Origin: Toxonevra muliebris
Lineage: Eukaryota; Arthropoda; Insecta; Diptera; Pallopteridae
Reading direction: 5' to 3'
Assembly (NCBI GenBank): GCA_963691655.1
Contig: OY829327.1
Location: 54,758,079-54,822,078, forward strand
Length of the DNA stretch: 64,000 nucleotides
Under the pieces are notes generated by a model that was not told the DNA's origin, did no database searches, and saw nothing but the letters and a program-made list of their open reading frames with translations. This document shows, piece by piece, positions 1-11,345 of this stretch; the first letter of the stretch is position 1, and every line of letters starts with the position of its first letter. The position numbers and the translations under genes were made by a program.

Positions 1-92
1 TGGGGAAAATGTTATTGACTCCATTGACGATTGATATATTTTTTGCTGGGTCGAGCATCTAGCCTAATTTATACTAGGCACGTGTTGTATAT

Positions 93-690
93 TCACATCT
101 GCGTTTGAATTTTTATTATTAGTTCGGGGATTAGCCGAATCGGACCCAGACAGATCTCTTTTCGTCCCCTACAGCCTGATGCCTCTATTCTAAGCACTCG
201 TAAACGAGCATGCTCCGTCAACGCAATCATATCCTTATAGGCTAGGTGACCAATCTCAGATTCATCAACGTAACGATGACCCAAGATTGTCACCCTTCTG
301 CTCGCCTACGCTGGGCATTGGCCGAAGTTTCCAGCTCCTCCAGACACCACCTACAGGTGTCATCCCCAACAAGTTTCATCTTTTAGAAATAATACTTGAA
401 GGGATCGTGACCCGTAGTCAGCGCTGTTAGCCAGCTCAACGTCTTCCGGTTTAGACCGACAACTTTGGCTGGCTCACTGCACGACTACTTCACGGCCGTC
501 TTTGCCTGCCTGCAGTCAGTGGCCTCCTCCCATTTTTTACGATGTTAAGATTTTAAGCACTGTTTTATCTGGCCCTCCACCAATCCATCACCAATGGCGC
601 TGCATGGTTCTGGTCCACATTATTTTTCTGTTGAACCTTTTTTAGCCAAAATATCAGCAGTTTCATTTTGCTCAATGCCTATCACAATTG
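93..690 (-). mobile_element. Degenerate RNase H and 3' coding end of a non-LTR retrotransposon
   Basis: Read on the minus strand, about 680 down to 640 encodes GIEQNETADILAKKGSTEK, the late RNase H motif (normally GHSGIEGNEKADELAKKG) of LINEs that carry this domain. Further 3' come TDCRQAKT, AKVVGLNRKTLSWLTALTTG and DDTCRWCLEELETS, the Cys/His knuckle typical of the C-terminus of these ORF2 proteins, and then HRYVDESEIGHLAYKDMIA at about 285-210. Several in-frame stops and frame changes show that it is dead. It runs off towards the left edge, so its 3' end may lie outside. RNase H removes the RNA strand during reverse transcription. I assign it to the I/LOA-like group by this domain only; the exact clade is not resolved. 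Confidence 0.72.
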
Positions 691-996
691 GTTACATAAA
701 AATAGGCATACTTAGGAATTACTTTAAACAAAATGCAGATATTAAAAACTAAAATGAGTCCGTTCGGTGAGTCCCTTCGGCACTCGTCACTTGATGTGAT
801 AACATACTTAATGCATTCTTGTTTACTTCATTATAAAAGTTTTCGTTTTTATGTTCAATTTAAAATTTTCTCTTTTCAATGCACTTTTTTCGCTTTTTGC
901 ACCCCCACATCGCTTATTGGTGATATTATTTTACAATTCCAATTAGAAAAGAATCTATACATTTATTAGTGTAACTATTGTACAATTTTATTCCAG
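691..996. other. Intron-like spacer, no gene seen
   Basis: AT-rich sequence leading into the acceptor of the 997 exon. The branch and pyrimidine part just before the exon is tacaattttattccag. A short open frame at 733-969 has no recognisable content. Confidence 0.5.
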
Positions 997-1048
997 AAGA
1001 TCCAGAAGTGCTACGAAGTGCTATATATCAATTTCAAGAGCTTGACGA
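997..1048 (+). CDS. Internal exon of an unidentified host gene (exon a of three)
   Basis: A good acceptor (ttttattccag, AG at 995-996) is followed by two bases that complete a codon, then an open frame reading DPEVLRSAIYQFQELD. Two ends are possible. Read through, the frame meets TAG at 1050-1052. If GTAGGT at 1049-1054 is used as donor, the exon is 52 bases long and ends after two bases (GA) of a codon. The second option is preferred because the next exon (8534) begins with one base that completes GAA (Glu) and carries on an equally gene-like sequence. The protein family is not recognised. The exon lies 109 bases upstream of a piggyBac-type MITE. The alternative is a terminal exon ending at TAG 1050-1052. 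Confidence 0.55.
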
Positions 1049-1157
1049 GTAGGTTAAGCCAACTCCAAAATATTAGCGTCGGAAGTTTTTCAAAATTCGC
1101 TCATTGAACAAAGCATTGCATTCATCGTTGGAAAAGTCATTGCTTAAGCGGGAGTAA

Positions 1158-1687
1158 TTAACCCTTTCGGTATTTTGATACCATATGGCATCATTCACTT
1201 TAATCTGGCATAAAACAGGTGTAATGCAAATTTTACTACTAGCATTATATATATTCGATTCTGTTAAGTATTTTTCATGGTTTTTAATTGCCGAATATTT
1301 TAAATTTCTGCTTATGCTATTTTCTTAAATGGTTTTTGTCTTTGAAGTCAAGTCAAAAATCTATGCGCAAAAATTGATTATCAAAACTGGTTGCATTATT
1401 TTGGTAAAAAAGTTAATAATTTATTTCTAAGTGGAAATATAACTTTCCAATTATGTTCGCAAAAGATAAAAGCATATAAAAATCTAAAAATTTAAGAAAA
1501 AATATTAACCCTTTTTTGTCTATAGCTTCAGGAGTGTAATTTTTCAAACTTTAATAAAGGACAAACAACAAGGATACGCAGAGGTGTGAAAATATTTTAT
1601 ATCTGATGTAGAAGTCCTAAGTAATCATGAATTTCATGCAAAAGTTATCTATCGACCTCAATTAAAAAGATGTACTGAAAGGGTTAA
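1158..1687. mobile_element. piggyBac-type MITE with TTAA target duplication
   Basis: TTAA at 1158-1161 is followed by CCCTTTCGGTA. The other end reads TACTGAAAGGG followed by TTAA at 1684-1687. The termini are inverted repeats with one mismatch in 11 bases, begin with CCC, and sit directly on duplicated TTAA, which is the piggyBac superfamily signature. The 522-bp interior (1162-1683) is AT-rich and non-coding, so it depends on a transposase supplied elsewhere. It lies in the intron after the 997 exon. Confidence 0.72.
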
Positions 1688-4447
1688 AAAATGAGAGAAG
1701 ACATTAGTAACGGCATTTCTCAGAACAAAACAAACACCAACAAATAGGTTCTCTTTTGATATTTGTTTTTTCATAAAGAGATTTCTTGAACAAAAAAAAT
1801 AGCCCCAGTTACTAGGGCCTTACCGACTAGTAAACTATAATAATAAAACAATTTTTTATATTTTCCACTATTTCATTGTTATATAAGTATATTCCACAAC
1901 CAATTTTGTCAAATATATAATAAACGGGTGTAGGAAAATAAAATTGTTTGCAAAGAAAACGAAAAATGTGACAAGGAAAGTGTGACTTCGAAAATATGTG
2001 GAATATAGTACTAATAAATTCAACAGTGTGCATAATTTTTTCAATACTACAAAAACAATTAATCCTCGTTGCATATTTTCAGTCTTAGTTTTTTCAATAC
2101 TACAAAAAATCATTTCTCGTGGCATATTTTTAGGCTTTGGTATATAATTTAATTTTTTGAGCTTACGTCGATGGTAATTCACATCACACAGCGTGACGAT
2201 GGATCTTGTGGAATTTGTGATATATTCCCCATTAAATCACATCAAACAATCCTTCCGCAGTTTTCATTCCCGTTTGTTTTTCTGTGTTAAAGTTGACTTG
2301 GTATTTTAAGAACTAAATGCATATCGAAAGTGAATGAAAATCCAACAGCAATCAAATGAAATTGCGAACCTCTACAATTCGAACAAAACCTTAACAGATC
2401 AAACCATATCAATATTTAGATATATGGAAATGCATATTATGCACGTTCATTACAAGCTCAATAAAGCTTTCTGGTTTCACTACGGAATTAGATCCGAGAG
2501 TTTTTAACCTTATTCAACTTAAAAGAAAAACTTGTTAAATGTTCTATTTATTTTTATTTGAAAACTTTTACAATCTGGTCACTTTAATTTTACTTCTGTA
2601 TTACAACCAAACGCTAAATAAGCTTTATTCAGAATATAATTTAAGAGGTTATTCGACCTAATTGCATCAACGTTGTTGCGGCATTTCCATGCAATTTATA
2701 ATATCAGCAACAATAAATTTTGTTAATAACAACAACAACAGCAAAAAAAAGAAGCAAATGACATGCAATGAAAAAACAAAATATCTACCAAATTGTTGCC
2801 AACAAATATGAAATTTAATGAGTGCAGTATATGTAAGTGTGTGCGTATGAATGCATGTGTGTGGGTGTGTATTTTAGGTGTGTAATTGCAACTGTAACAA
2901 CACCAACTATTGGAGATTGCTGCTGCCCCATGTTGATACTCAGTGCACAGCACAGTGGAACAGCAGCACCGACTCCAAACAGTTGAAGCGAAAACAATGC
3001 AAACCACAGGAACAACAAACACAAAGAAATCACACTATCGCCTACGAACACCGACACAACGTAAACTGCAACAAGAAAGACGAAAACTATGACGACGATG
3101 CAAATAGGCATAAATATTGTACTTAGCACCCAGGAACAAAAACAACAACAAAAAAGCGAAGCAAGTGTTGTTCGATAGTGAGTAGAGGTAATATTGTTGC
3201 ATGTGTGTGAGAGTGTATGTGTGCGTGTTATTGCAGCTTGAACAACATTTAATTATGTGCAAGTGTGTGCGTCTGTGAGCCTGTGTGTGTATGTATGTGG
3301 TAGTTGGTCTAAATTCTAGTTTATGTGCTAGTGTGTATTTAGTTTATATACTTGCATTTGTATGCGTGCGTGTGAATGTATGCAACTTAAATTACATTAA
3401 ATTAAATTACCAACAAAATGATATACAAAAGTAAAATTTTATAGAAATAACATGGAGTAGTTTTTGTTGTTGATGCAAGTGTAAAAGGATGCTGCTGTTT
3501 TTCTTGTAAATGTATTGCAATATGTTTGTGTATATGTGTGATACATGCATCAGCACTGCATGAGTAAAAAGGATTAAAATTGTAGCATGCAACATTCATA
3601 GCAAATAAAATTTAACGCATCAATTTTATTTTAAAAGCTTGTTGCATTTTGTTGCCGCTGCTGTTTCTGGTGTTGTTGTTGCTCTCTTGCTGATGTTGCA
3701 GCAATTTCTGTTGCCATTGCTTGTATTTTTAACTCGTTGTTGCTGTTCGCTTCTTTATGCCATCTCAAGGATTTTCTCGCTTTTCTGCCACTTGCTTTTG
3801 TTGTTATTGCCTCCGATGTTACTTCCATATTGGAAAGTATTTTCTTGCTTGCATGCTTCTCATACTTCTCTCTTGTGTTTATATACACAGGCACGAGAGT
3901 CAGTGTTTGTGTGTGTGTGTGTGTGTATGTGTTTGCGCGTTTATGCTTGTGTGCGTGTATAACGACAAGCTGCTGCTCTTAATTGTATTGAAAACTTTAT
4001 TGAAACCGTATTAAATGGATTTTTAATAACTATTTATGAAAAATTTAAAAATTAATGACATTTTCTTTCGATACTCGCATGCACAATCATGAAGAGTCAG
4101 TCTTGCGAAGGTTTAGAAGGTTTATGGCGCTAATATTAGATGTTTGTTTCAATTCAGTTTGCTTGCTGAAAATTATTGGGGCCATTGTAAATCTTTCATA
4201 GCTTACAATGTGATAAATTCTACAATAAATGATAATAGCCGTATTCACAATCTTGTGCAAATGGTCTTGCATCATTGCAAATGAAAAATATTTCTGCTAT
4301 CACAACTACAATTATATGCGATATGCAAATTTTTAATTGCATCATAAGCTTTATTGCCCTTGCGAGAGACTTTTTTTTGGAACAGTAGTCAAGACTTTGA
4401 AAATTAACAACTAGATTTATTTTCCATACTCTACAAAAAACATAGTA
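1688..4447. other. Long intron-like stretch with simple repeats, no gene seen
   Basis: No exon with a convincing acceptor, open frame and donor was found. The stretch 2710-4000 is rich in CAA/TTG and TG/CA runs. Short open frames on both strands there (for example 2878-3126 and 3631-3894) are products of the repeat composition. Confidence 0.5.
3900..3958. repeat. TG microsatellite
   Basis: A run of about ten TG units starts near 3907 and breaks up into TG-rich sequence to 3958. Fly introns commonly hold such tracts. Confidence 0.85.
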
Positions 4448-4699
4448 TGGGTATTCACAGGTTGATGCAAAAGTGCGGAATTGCGAGAGTGCGACTTAAA
4501 GCACTAAGATGTGAGCGTTCAGTGCAAATATTGAAGATGCAAAATAGTTTAACTGTCAAAATGTTACCATCTCATTGAAAAATAATGAAAATATTGTGGA
4601 TTCTTCTTACGAATTTAAGGTACAAAGGTGTCAAACTTCCGCAATCCGCACTTTCGCAACGTTGCAAGGGCATGTTGCATCAACCCGTGAATACCCATA
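4446..4699. mobile_element. TA-flanked MITE with about 23-bp inverted termini
   Basis: The left end after TA (4446-4447) reads TGGGTATTCACAGGTTGATG and goes on to CAA. The right end, read on the other strand, is TGGGTATTCACGGGTTGATG and CAA, again followed by TA (4698-4699). That is one mismatch in 23. The element is 250 bp (4448-4697) and has no coding capacity. A TA duplication and a short palindromic body fit a non-autonomous Tc1/mariner-superfamily element. Confidence 0.72.
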
Positions 4700-5403
4700 A
4701 TAAAATGATTGAATGGGGCCTGATTCAGAAAAATGACATCTATAATCATTTTTCTAAAACACACACACTCTCTCATGTACTAGACTTTGAAATAACGGAC
4801 TGTTATGCGGACTAGTAGTGGTAGTTTTCTTTTAATATCTCTATTCAGTGAAGATATTTGGAATCAATTCCGTAATTCTGGGTTACGATTTCAAATATTA
4901 GTAGCATATATAGGATATGGAAAGATTAAGAACTATCACTAAGATCACTGATGAGGAATCGTGGCGGATTCCGAAACGGCCGTCTGATTTGCCCGTCTCT
5001 GTATACACTGTTGTTGTGATGACTACAAATATACGTTCTTAAAGCCTGTTATACATTATTTAAATTATTTTTTTTTTCATTTGGACCAAATTTTTTGTGG
5101 TATATGTGGGTCTACAGATACACTAGAAATTTTGAATTTCCAAAAAAATAAATTTTTTTCTGAACACCCTTGTGTGTATGTATACTCTCTCATATTTAAA
5201 TAATTGCACAAAAAGAATTTCTTTTGAGAAATTTGCATTGAAATTATTTTATGTAAAGTTTTACTTGTACCATATGGCTCACGACACATTCGAGTTTGTT
5301 TTGAAATATTGCAATGTTTTTCCTAAGAAAATTGAGAACAGAATTAGAAAATAAATTTGTTTGGCATCCAATTTCTGTGTGCGATATAACAAATTTTATA
5401 ACG
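4700..5403. other. Intron-like spacer, no gene seen
   Basis: AT-rich. Small open frames at 5077-5289 and 5172-5354 overlap each other on opposite strands and show no motif. Confidence 0.5.
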
Positions 5404-8313
5404 ATAACGTAAATGAGGGTAATTCGGATCGATTTTGTTTTGCTAATAACTTTTGTTTGGAAATTTTTAAAATTACGTCCTTTTTTCGAAACGAACGAGA
5501 ATTATTTTCTCTTTCTAATGGTATGTAACAGTTATTTCAATTATAAATATTAATCAGTTGTGAGCGAAGAAACAAAGAGTGAGCGTATTTTCATACAAAG
5601 CCTTAGCAAATAAAATAAGAAACCCACAAATTTTGTAACAATAATAACTTTTGTGCTAGTAAGTATATTTATATAATTTATATAGGGTTTTGTTCACTAA
5701 ACATTCCGCTATAGTTTGGTAAAAATAAGCGCCATTTTAGAAAATATACTAAGAAAAAAATTGACTTTTAAAATCGATCCGAATTACCAGCATGCGTTTT
5801 TCTACTTGCATATAATTCGGATCGATGACCCGAATTACTATAATTATTAATTTAGAGAATTTTTGTGGAATTTGAGTTCAAAGTTTAGATAAACTTGAAA
5901 AATATTTTGAATTTTAGTCAACAATTTTGCATTTTAAAATTAAAAAATATTTTTTTTATTGAAATATTACTTGAATTTATACCAATTTCAAAATTAACAA
6001 GTAATTTTTATTCAAATTTAATATTAAATATATTTTTAAAAACTAGTTTGTGCTAAATGATTAGTATTTTTTTTTATTCCAGACTCCATTTTAATTTTTG
6101 ACTATGTCAATACACTTACTTAATTGGCTATACAACCGATGATCGGTCTTGGCCGCCTGTAAAAAGCCTCGCCAGTCGCTTCTGCAATGCGCGCGCCGGC
6201 GCCAGTTAGTAAGGCCAAGTGCGGTCAGGTCCCCCTGCACCTGGTCTTTCTAACGGAGATTAGGTCTTCCTCTTCTGCGCGTTCCACCTCCGTGGCTCGA
6301 ATAAAACACCTTTCTAGCCGGAGCACTATCTTCCATTCGCTCGATATGACCCAGCCAACGAAGCCGCTGGGTTTTTATGCGCTTGACTACGTCAATGTCG
6401 GCGTATAGCTCATACAGCTCATGGTTCCATCTTATCCGATACACGTCGTTCACACGCACTGGACCAAAGATCTTGCGGAGTATCTTCCTCTCGAACGCTC
6501 CCAACAGCCTCTCATCATTGGTGGTCAATGTGCACGTCTCTGCGCCATACATTAAAACGGGAAGGATGAGGGTCTTGAAGAGCGTTATTTTTGTTCGTTG
6601 AGAGAGGGCTCTGCTTCTCAATTGCCTACTGAGCCCGTAGTAACACCTGTTGGCAAGAGTTATTCTTCGCTTGATCTCAAGGCTGACATTATTGTTGGTG
6701 TTGATGCTGGATCCAAGATAAACGAAATCCTTGACGACTTCGAATTTGTAATTGTCAACAGTGACATTTTGTCCAAGACGCCGCGACTCTTTGTTTGTTG
6801 ACACAAGGTATTTCGTTTTGTGCTCGTTCACCACTAGACCCACTCGACGAGACTCCCTGTCTAAGTTGAAGAATGCTGCACTGACTGCTCGCGCGTTGGT
6901 TCCAATGATGTCAATATCATCAGCGTATGCCAGCAGCATGACACTCTTGTAAAAGATAGGGCCAGAGATGTCGATGTTCGCAGCTCGAATTATTTTCACC
7001 ATCATCAGATTAAAGAAGTCGCACGATAGGGAGTCTTCTTGTCTGAAACCTCTTTTGGTATCAAATGGCGCGGAGAGGTCAGTCCCAATTTTCACTGGGC
7101 TGGTGGTGTCGGTCAGTGTCATTTTGCAAAGACGAATGAGCTTTGCAGGGATACCAAAACCATACATTACGGCGTACAGGTGATCTCTAATCGTGCTGTC
7201 GAAAGCGGCTTTATAATCGACGAATAGATGGTGTGTGTCGATTTGTTTTTCTCGGGTTTTTTCCAGGATTTGGCGAAGTGTGAATGAATATCTGGTCGAC
7301 GGTGGATTTACTAAGCCTGAAGCCACACTGATAAGGTCCAATCAGTTTGTTGACGATGGGCTTCAGTCTTTCACACAGTATGCTCGATAGAACCTTATAG
7401 GCGATGTTAAGAAGGCTTATCCCACGGTAGTTGGCGCGAATCGTGAAATCACCCTTCTTGTAGATTGGGCAGAGTTCGCTGAGGTTCCAATCACGGGGCA
7501 TGCTTTCATCCAACCATATTCTGCATAAAAGCTCGTGCATGCGTTTTGTGAGCTCTTCGCCTCCGGTCTTAAACAACTCAGCAGTCAGGCCATCTGCCTC
7601 CGCGGCCTTATTGTTTTTCAGCCGAGCGATGGCTGTTAAGACCTCGTCATAGTCGGGCAGCGGTACTTCAACGCCGTCAGTGATTGGGGTTTCCGGAACA
7701 GCTTCCCCAATAGCGGGATTGTTGGCGTCATCACCATTAAGCAGCTACGAGAAGTGTTCCCTCCATAACCTCATAATACCTCCCTTTTAATTTTTTGAGA
7801 TACTGCCGAATTTTATAGCCCACAACTTAACATACACACAAATGCATCTCTATACCAAATTTCACTAAGATCGAACAAACGGTATATGATTACATAAGGA
7901 AAATACATTGATTTGGATAACAATTTGTATATATGTGTGTGTGAATGTATTTACGCATATATACAATACATAATTTTTTTTATATATATTTTCCTTAAGC
8001 ACCAAATTTATCTTTTGCATCTAAATAAACTTCAAATTAAAGATAATTTGCTATAAATTTTGATGATCCGAATTACATACATCATCGATCCGAATTACAT
8101 GTAATCCATTTTTTTCGAAGTGATGTTACCTAAGTAACTATTGAAAAAAAGTTATGTTTTGCCTTTTTTAGTTATTAACAACTTTAAAAGAGGAAGAAAT
8201 ATGTTTTAATTTTGTATTAAAACATTTTTTTTTTCCTAAATCTGTAATCCTTATTTTTAGCGCTCAAAGTTTCTCTTGCAAAAATCGATCCGTATTACCC
8301 AGACTTACGTTAT
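5404..8313. mobile_element. Composite inverted-repeat element split by a LINE
   Basis: The left end (5404-5437) contains GGGTAATTCGGATCGATTTT. The right end (8281-8313), on the other strand, contains GGGTAATACGGATCGATTTT. The similarity also extends outward through ATAACGTAA on both sides. Further copies of the ATTCGGATCGAT core lie inside at 5770-5788 (inverse), 5813-5826 (direct), 8066-8075 (inverse, short) and 8084-8098 (inverse). An RTE-like LINE occupies about 6100-7785. Without it the element is about 1.2 kb, AT-rich and non-coding. I could not find a clean target duplication, so the superfamily is open. The repeated core could be a transposase binding site (inference). Confidence 0.55.
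6100..7785 (-). pseudogene. RTE-like non-LTR retrotransposon, reverse transcriptase remnant
   Basis: On the minus strand the coding remnant runs from about 7780 to 6250. Reverse transcriptase blocks occur in order: RLKNNKAAEADGLTAELFK (normally ..AGADG..), PIYKKGD, NYRGISLLNIAYKVLSSIL, GPYQCGFRLSKST, VDYKAAFDST, GFRQEDSLSCDFFNLMM, and the catalytic LLAYADDIDIIG. The C-terminal mark is RLRWLGHIERMEDSAPARKV. Two frames overlap at 7211-7341 because of a one-base shift near 7290, and a TAG interrupts the frame near 7748, so the product is broken. The endonuclease half is missing, the usual 5' truncation of target-primed reverse transcription. The 3' end (low coordinates) contains an AAGTAAGT-like tail. 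It lies inside the composite element at 5404-8313 and is therefore younger than it. Confidence 0.85.
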
Positions 8314-8533
8314 GCACTATAAGAACAGTTTAGTATTATATATTTATTTCGCTCAAAACGGTGTTCTTTAGAAATCTCTTTTTGCATTCTAATTTCTGAA
8401 AGAAAATCATTCTATTTATATAAAGTATATAATGTGGAAATATTTTTTGGTAGTAAACAATATATTTTGTAAATGAATAAATCCATTTAAACTAATTTTT
8501 TATTTTTGTTTTCTATTCATTTTTCAATTACAG
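8314..8533. other. Intron end with acceptor for the 8534 exon
   Basis: AT-rich. It ends in ctattcatttttcaattacag, a strong pyrimidine-rich acceptor (AG at 8532-8533). Confidence 0.6.
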
Positions 8534-8634
8534 AGAAGTCTGGCCTGAAAATGATCTCTTCGGTGCAATTTCCGCTGCACCAGAAGATGAATTGCTGCTG
8601 CTACGTGAGATTTTCTTGCACAATATTACAACAG
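8534..8634 (+). CDS. Internal exon of an unidentified host gene (exon b of three)
   Basis: The exon is bounded by ttttcaattacag and ACAG|GTAAGC, both near-consensus. It is 101 bases: one base completing a codon, 33 codons, and one base starting the next. The frame reads EVWPENDLFGAISAAPEDE followed by LLLLREIFLHNITT. The start phase fits the 997-1048 exon (GA+A = Glu) and the end phase fits 17049 (G+CT = Ala). The acidic then Leu-rich pattern suggests a helical segment. I do not recognise the protein. Alternative frames of this stretch close early or lack matching phases. Of the three exons this is the most secure. Confidence 0.75.
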
Positions 8635-10411
8635 GTAAGCGTGAGAGCTGTCACTGCATTTAAAATGTACTTTCCCCTTGCATACCCTCACACACTTGCA
8701 GCTGCTCTAAGCAGGTGCGGCACCATTTAAATCGTTTTAAGGGGTCAAAAGAGCCCTTATTTAATAAATTTATATGTGCGCCTATGCCTTTGACACTACC
8801 GTTTACTAAATGTTGCATTGCCCTTTCCACTATTATTTTTGTTTTTGTATTTTTTTTTGTAAATTGTTATTACTGCGTTAATTAAAATAGAAATAGTGCT
8901 GCTTAAATTTCCTTAATTCCTTTGGTACATTCATCTTAGTCTTTCATTCACTTCGAGGTTGTTGTTGCTGCTGTCTGCTACTGGACTCGACTCTGCTCGA
9001 AGTCTATTAAAATATTTAGCAAAAAGACAAAGCCAAATTATTTTTACTACCTCTTACGCTTTGTGCTTTTGTTTTTATGCACTACACATTTTCTTTTTAT
9101 TTAATTTTTTTTCTGCTGTGTGGCGTTGCATTTTCTTTCGTTCTTCGTAACAAATTATCTTAACAAATTGTTTCGGTTCATTAAAAGTAAAAAAAAAAAA
9201 AAATGGGAAAAAGAGAAAACAGGAGTAAATGGAGTAATTTTCACAAGCATGAAATAGCTGCTATGTAATTTAGTATTCAAAGAAAGTATGTAGCACCCTT
9301 AAAGTAATTCGAAATAGTAGAAACGTTGGTGCAGCCAAAAGAAAGAAAGAAGTATTAAATTCATAATTGTACTTAACATTGAAAAATGTAGTCGTCGAAA
9401 TAAAATACGTACTTCGTAATAATATTAAGTAATTAAGAAAATTGAAAAAAGGTTTTAAAAAGGTTTTTTTTTTGTGAATTAAATGAACCGTAACGAGTGA
9501 ACTTTAAAAATAATCTAGAAAAAGGTAAATGTACAATTCTTTTTTAATTTATATTTTTTTTTATCCCTGAATTAAAAACACAATGTTAAATCACGCAAGT
9601 ACGCATCGCACCGTAGCAATAATTAACTCCGATACCATTATTTTAGAATTTATCTTTTTCATTATCATCATGATGTCTGCAGCACATATTTTCATCATAA
9701 AATTATTTACCTTCAAGGTGAATTACCTAGATACCTTAAATGTAGTCCTGTTTGCATTTCTAAAGTGAAACACGGAGACGCAAAGCCAGACAGACAAAAA
9801 GATCAACGAGACAAGAACATCAATATTCTAAAAATTTCCACAAATATTTAAGCAAAATTGTCTTTGAATGTTGAAGTACAAATACAAGTACAATAACAGA
9901 AAAACGTTGCGAAAATTAGGTAAAATGAAATCGGCATGACAAGTCACGAGATTTATATACATACTTACTCGTATAAATTGTACGAGGGTCAGACAGAAAG
10001 TTAAAACCAGGACTTTTCAATTGCATTCTTTATATTGTTAGATATAGACACCAACCGTCTCATTTTCTGGATCTTGTTTTAGTTATTCTCTTTGGAATGT
10101 GTCAAATCAGAAGTGTGACTTAAAACTTGGTTCTACCATGCAGTTTGAAAATTGTTATTTACACGATGATTTGAAATGTATTGGCTGCGTTTTTTATACT
10201 TAAATTATAAGCGCATTATACATGACAAAAAAAAAAATTGGTTTACTTTACTTTTGAAAAAAGGCACAAATATAGAAATCTGATAATTTGTTTTCTTTAC
10301 ATTTTGAATTAGTTTACTGTGAAAGCAAAACTTTTGTGGATTAATTTACATTTTTTGGCTTGACTTGAGAATGCAAATAATTTTGATGAACAAGGTCTCG
10401 GTTAAAAAGTG
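8635..10411. other. Intron, no further exon seen
   Basis: AT-rich with poly-A/T runs and CTG/TTG-rich stretches. Small open frames (8959-9150 and 9583-9768) carry no motif and no paired splice sites. Confidence 0.5.
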
Positions 10412-10470
10412 ATGGGAATGTAGTATATGCTGAACTGCTGCACAGAATGCCTAGGTTCGATACTCTCCTC
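10412..10470 (+). ncRNA. tRNA-like promoter segment (SINE head candidate)
   Basis: GTAGTATATGCTGAACTGC (A-box-like) is followed 25-30 bases later by AGGTTCGATACTCTC (B-box-like), then an A-rich stretch. It resembles the segment at 18770-18830, which has a similar order of bases around TAGTATGCTAGACTGCTACG. No full cloverleaf is evident, so a tRNA-derived SINE relic is likelier than a gene. Confidence 0.4.
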
Positions 10471-10589
10471 AATCAAAAACTAAATTTTTTTTATGGCAAA
10501 CAATGAAAAACCTTCAAAAGTAAAAATTAAAAAAACTTTCCACTTTGCCATTTCTATTCTATTAGAACTGTAGGTCTCTTCATATTTCA

Positions 10590-11345
10590 TTCTATTCATA
10601 CTCTGCTCATACTTTACTCATGCTATGCCCATATTCTACTCATACTCTGCTCTGCTCATACTCTACTCTACTCTACTCATTCTCTACTCTACTCATACTC
10701 TACCCATATTCTACTCATACTCTGCTCATGTCATACTCTACTCATACTCTATTCATACTCTACTTATACTCTACTCATACTCTACTCATACTCTACTCAT
10801 ACTCTACTCATACTCTACTCATTCTCTACTCATACTCTACTCATACTCTACTCATACTCTACTCATACTCTACTCATACTCTACTCATACTCTACTCATA
10901 CTCTACTCATACTCTACTCATACTCTACTCATACTCTACTCATACTCTACTCATACTCTACTCATACTCTACTCATACTCTACACATACTCTACTCATAC
11001 TCTACTCATACTCTACTCATACTCTACTCTACTCATACTCTACTCATACTCTACTCATTTTCTACTCATACTCATACTCTACTCTACTCATACTATACTT
11101 ATACTCTACTCATACTCTACTCATACTCTACTCATACTCTACTCATACTCTACTCATACTCTACTCATACTTTACTCATACTCTAGTCATACTCTACTCA
11201 TACTCTACTCATACTCTACTCATACTCTACTCATACTCTACTCATACTATACTCATACTCTACTCATACTCTACTCATACTCATACTCTACTCATACTCT
11301 ACTCATACTCTACTCATTCTCTACTCATACTCTACTCATGTTCTA
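10590..11345. repeat. Minisatellite of an 11-bp unit (CATACTCTACT)
   Basis: About 65 head-to-tail copies of CATACTCTACT fill roughly 10598-11343. Units are variable at both ends (CATACTCTGCT, CATTCTCTACT, CATATTCTACC) and nearly perfect in the middle. Occasional CATACT or CTACT half-units shift the register. The unit has no stop codon and 11 is not a multiple of three, so long open frames appear on this strand (188 and 247 codons, reading YSTHTLLIL repeats). They are artefacts, not genes. It sits in the intron between the 8534 and 17049 exons. Confidence 0.95.

Noticed and set aside
2723..3262. Overlapping Cys/Val/His-rich minus-strand frames
   Set aside because: They arise from TG, CAA and CA microsatellites and overlap in several frames.
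3631..4014. Overlapping Leu/Val/Cys-rich frames on both strands
   Set aside because: Simple-repeat composition (TTG and TG runs); no splice context.
6187..7227. A ladder of plus-strand frames
   Set aside because: They are antisense to the RTE-like LINE and follow no family.
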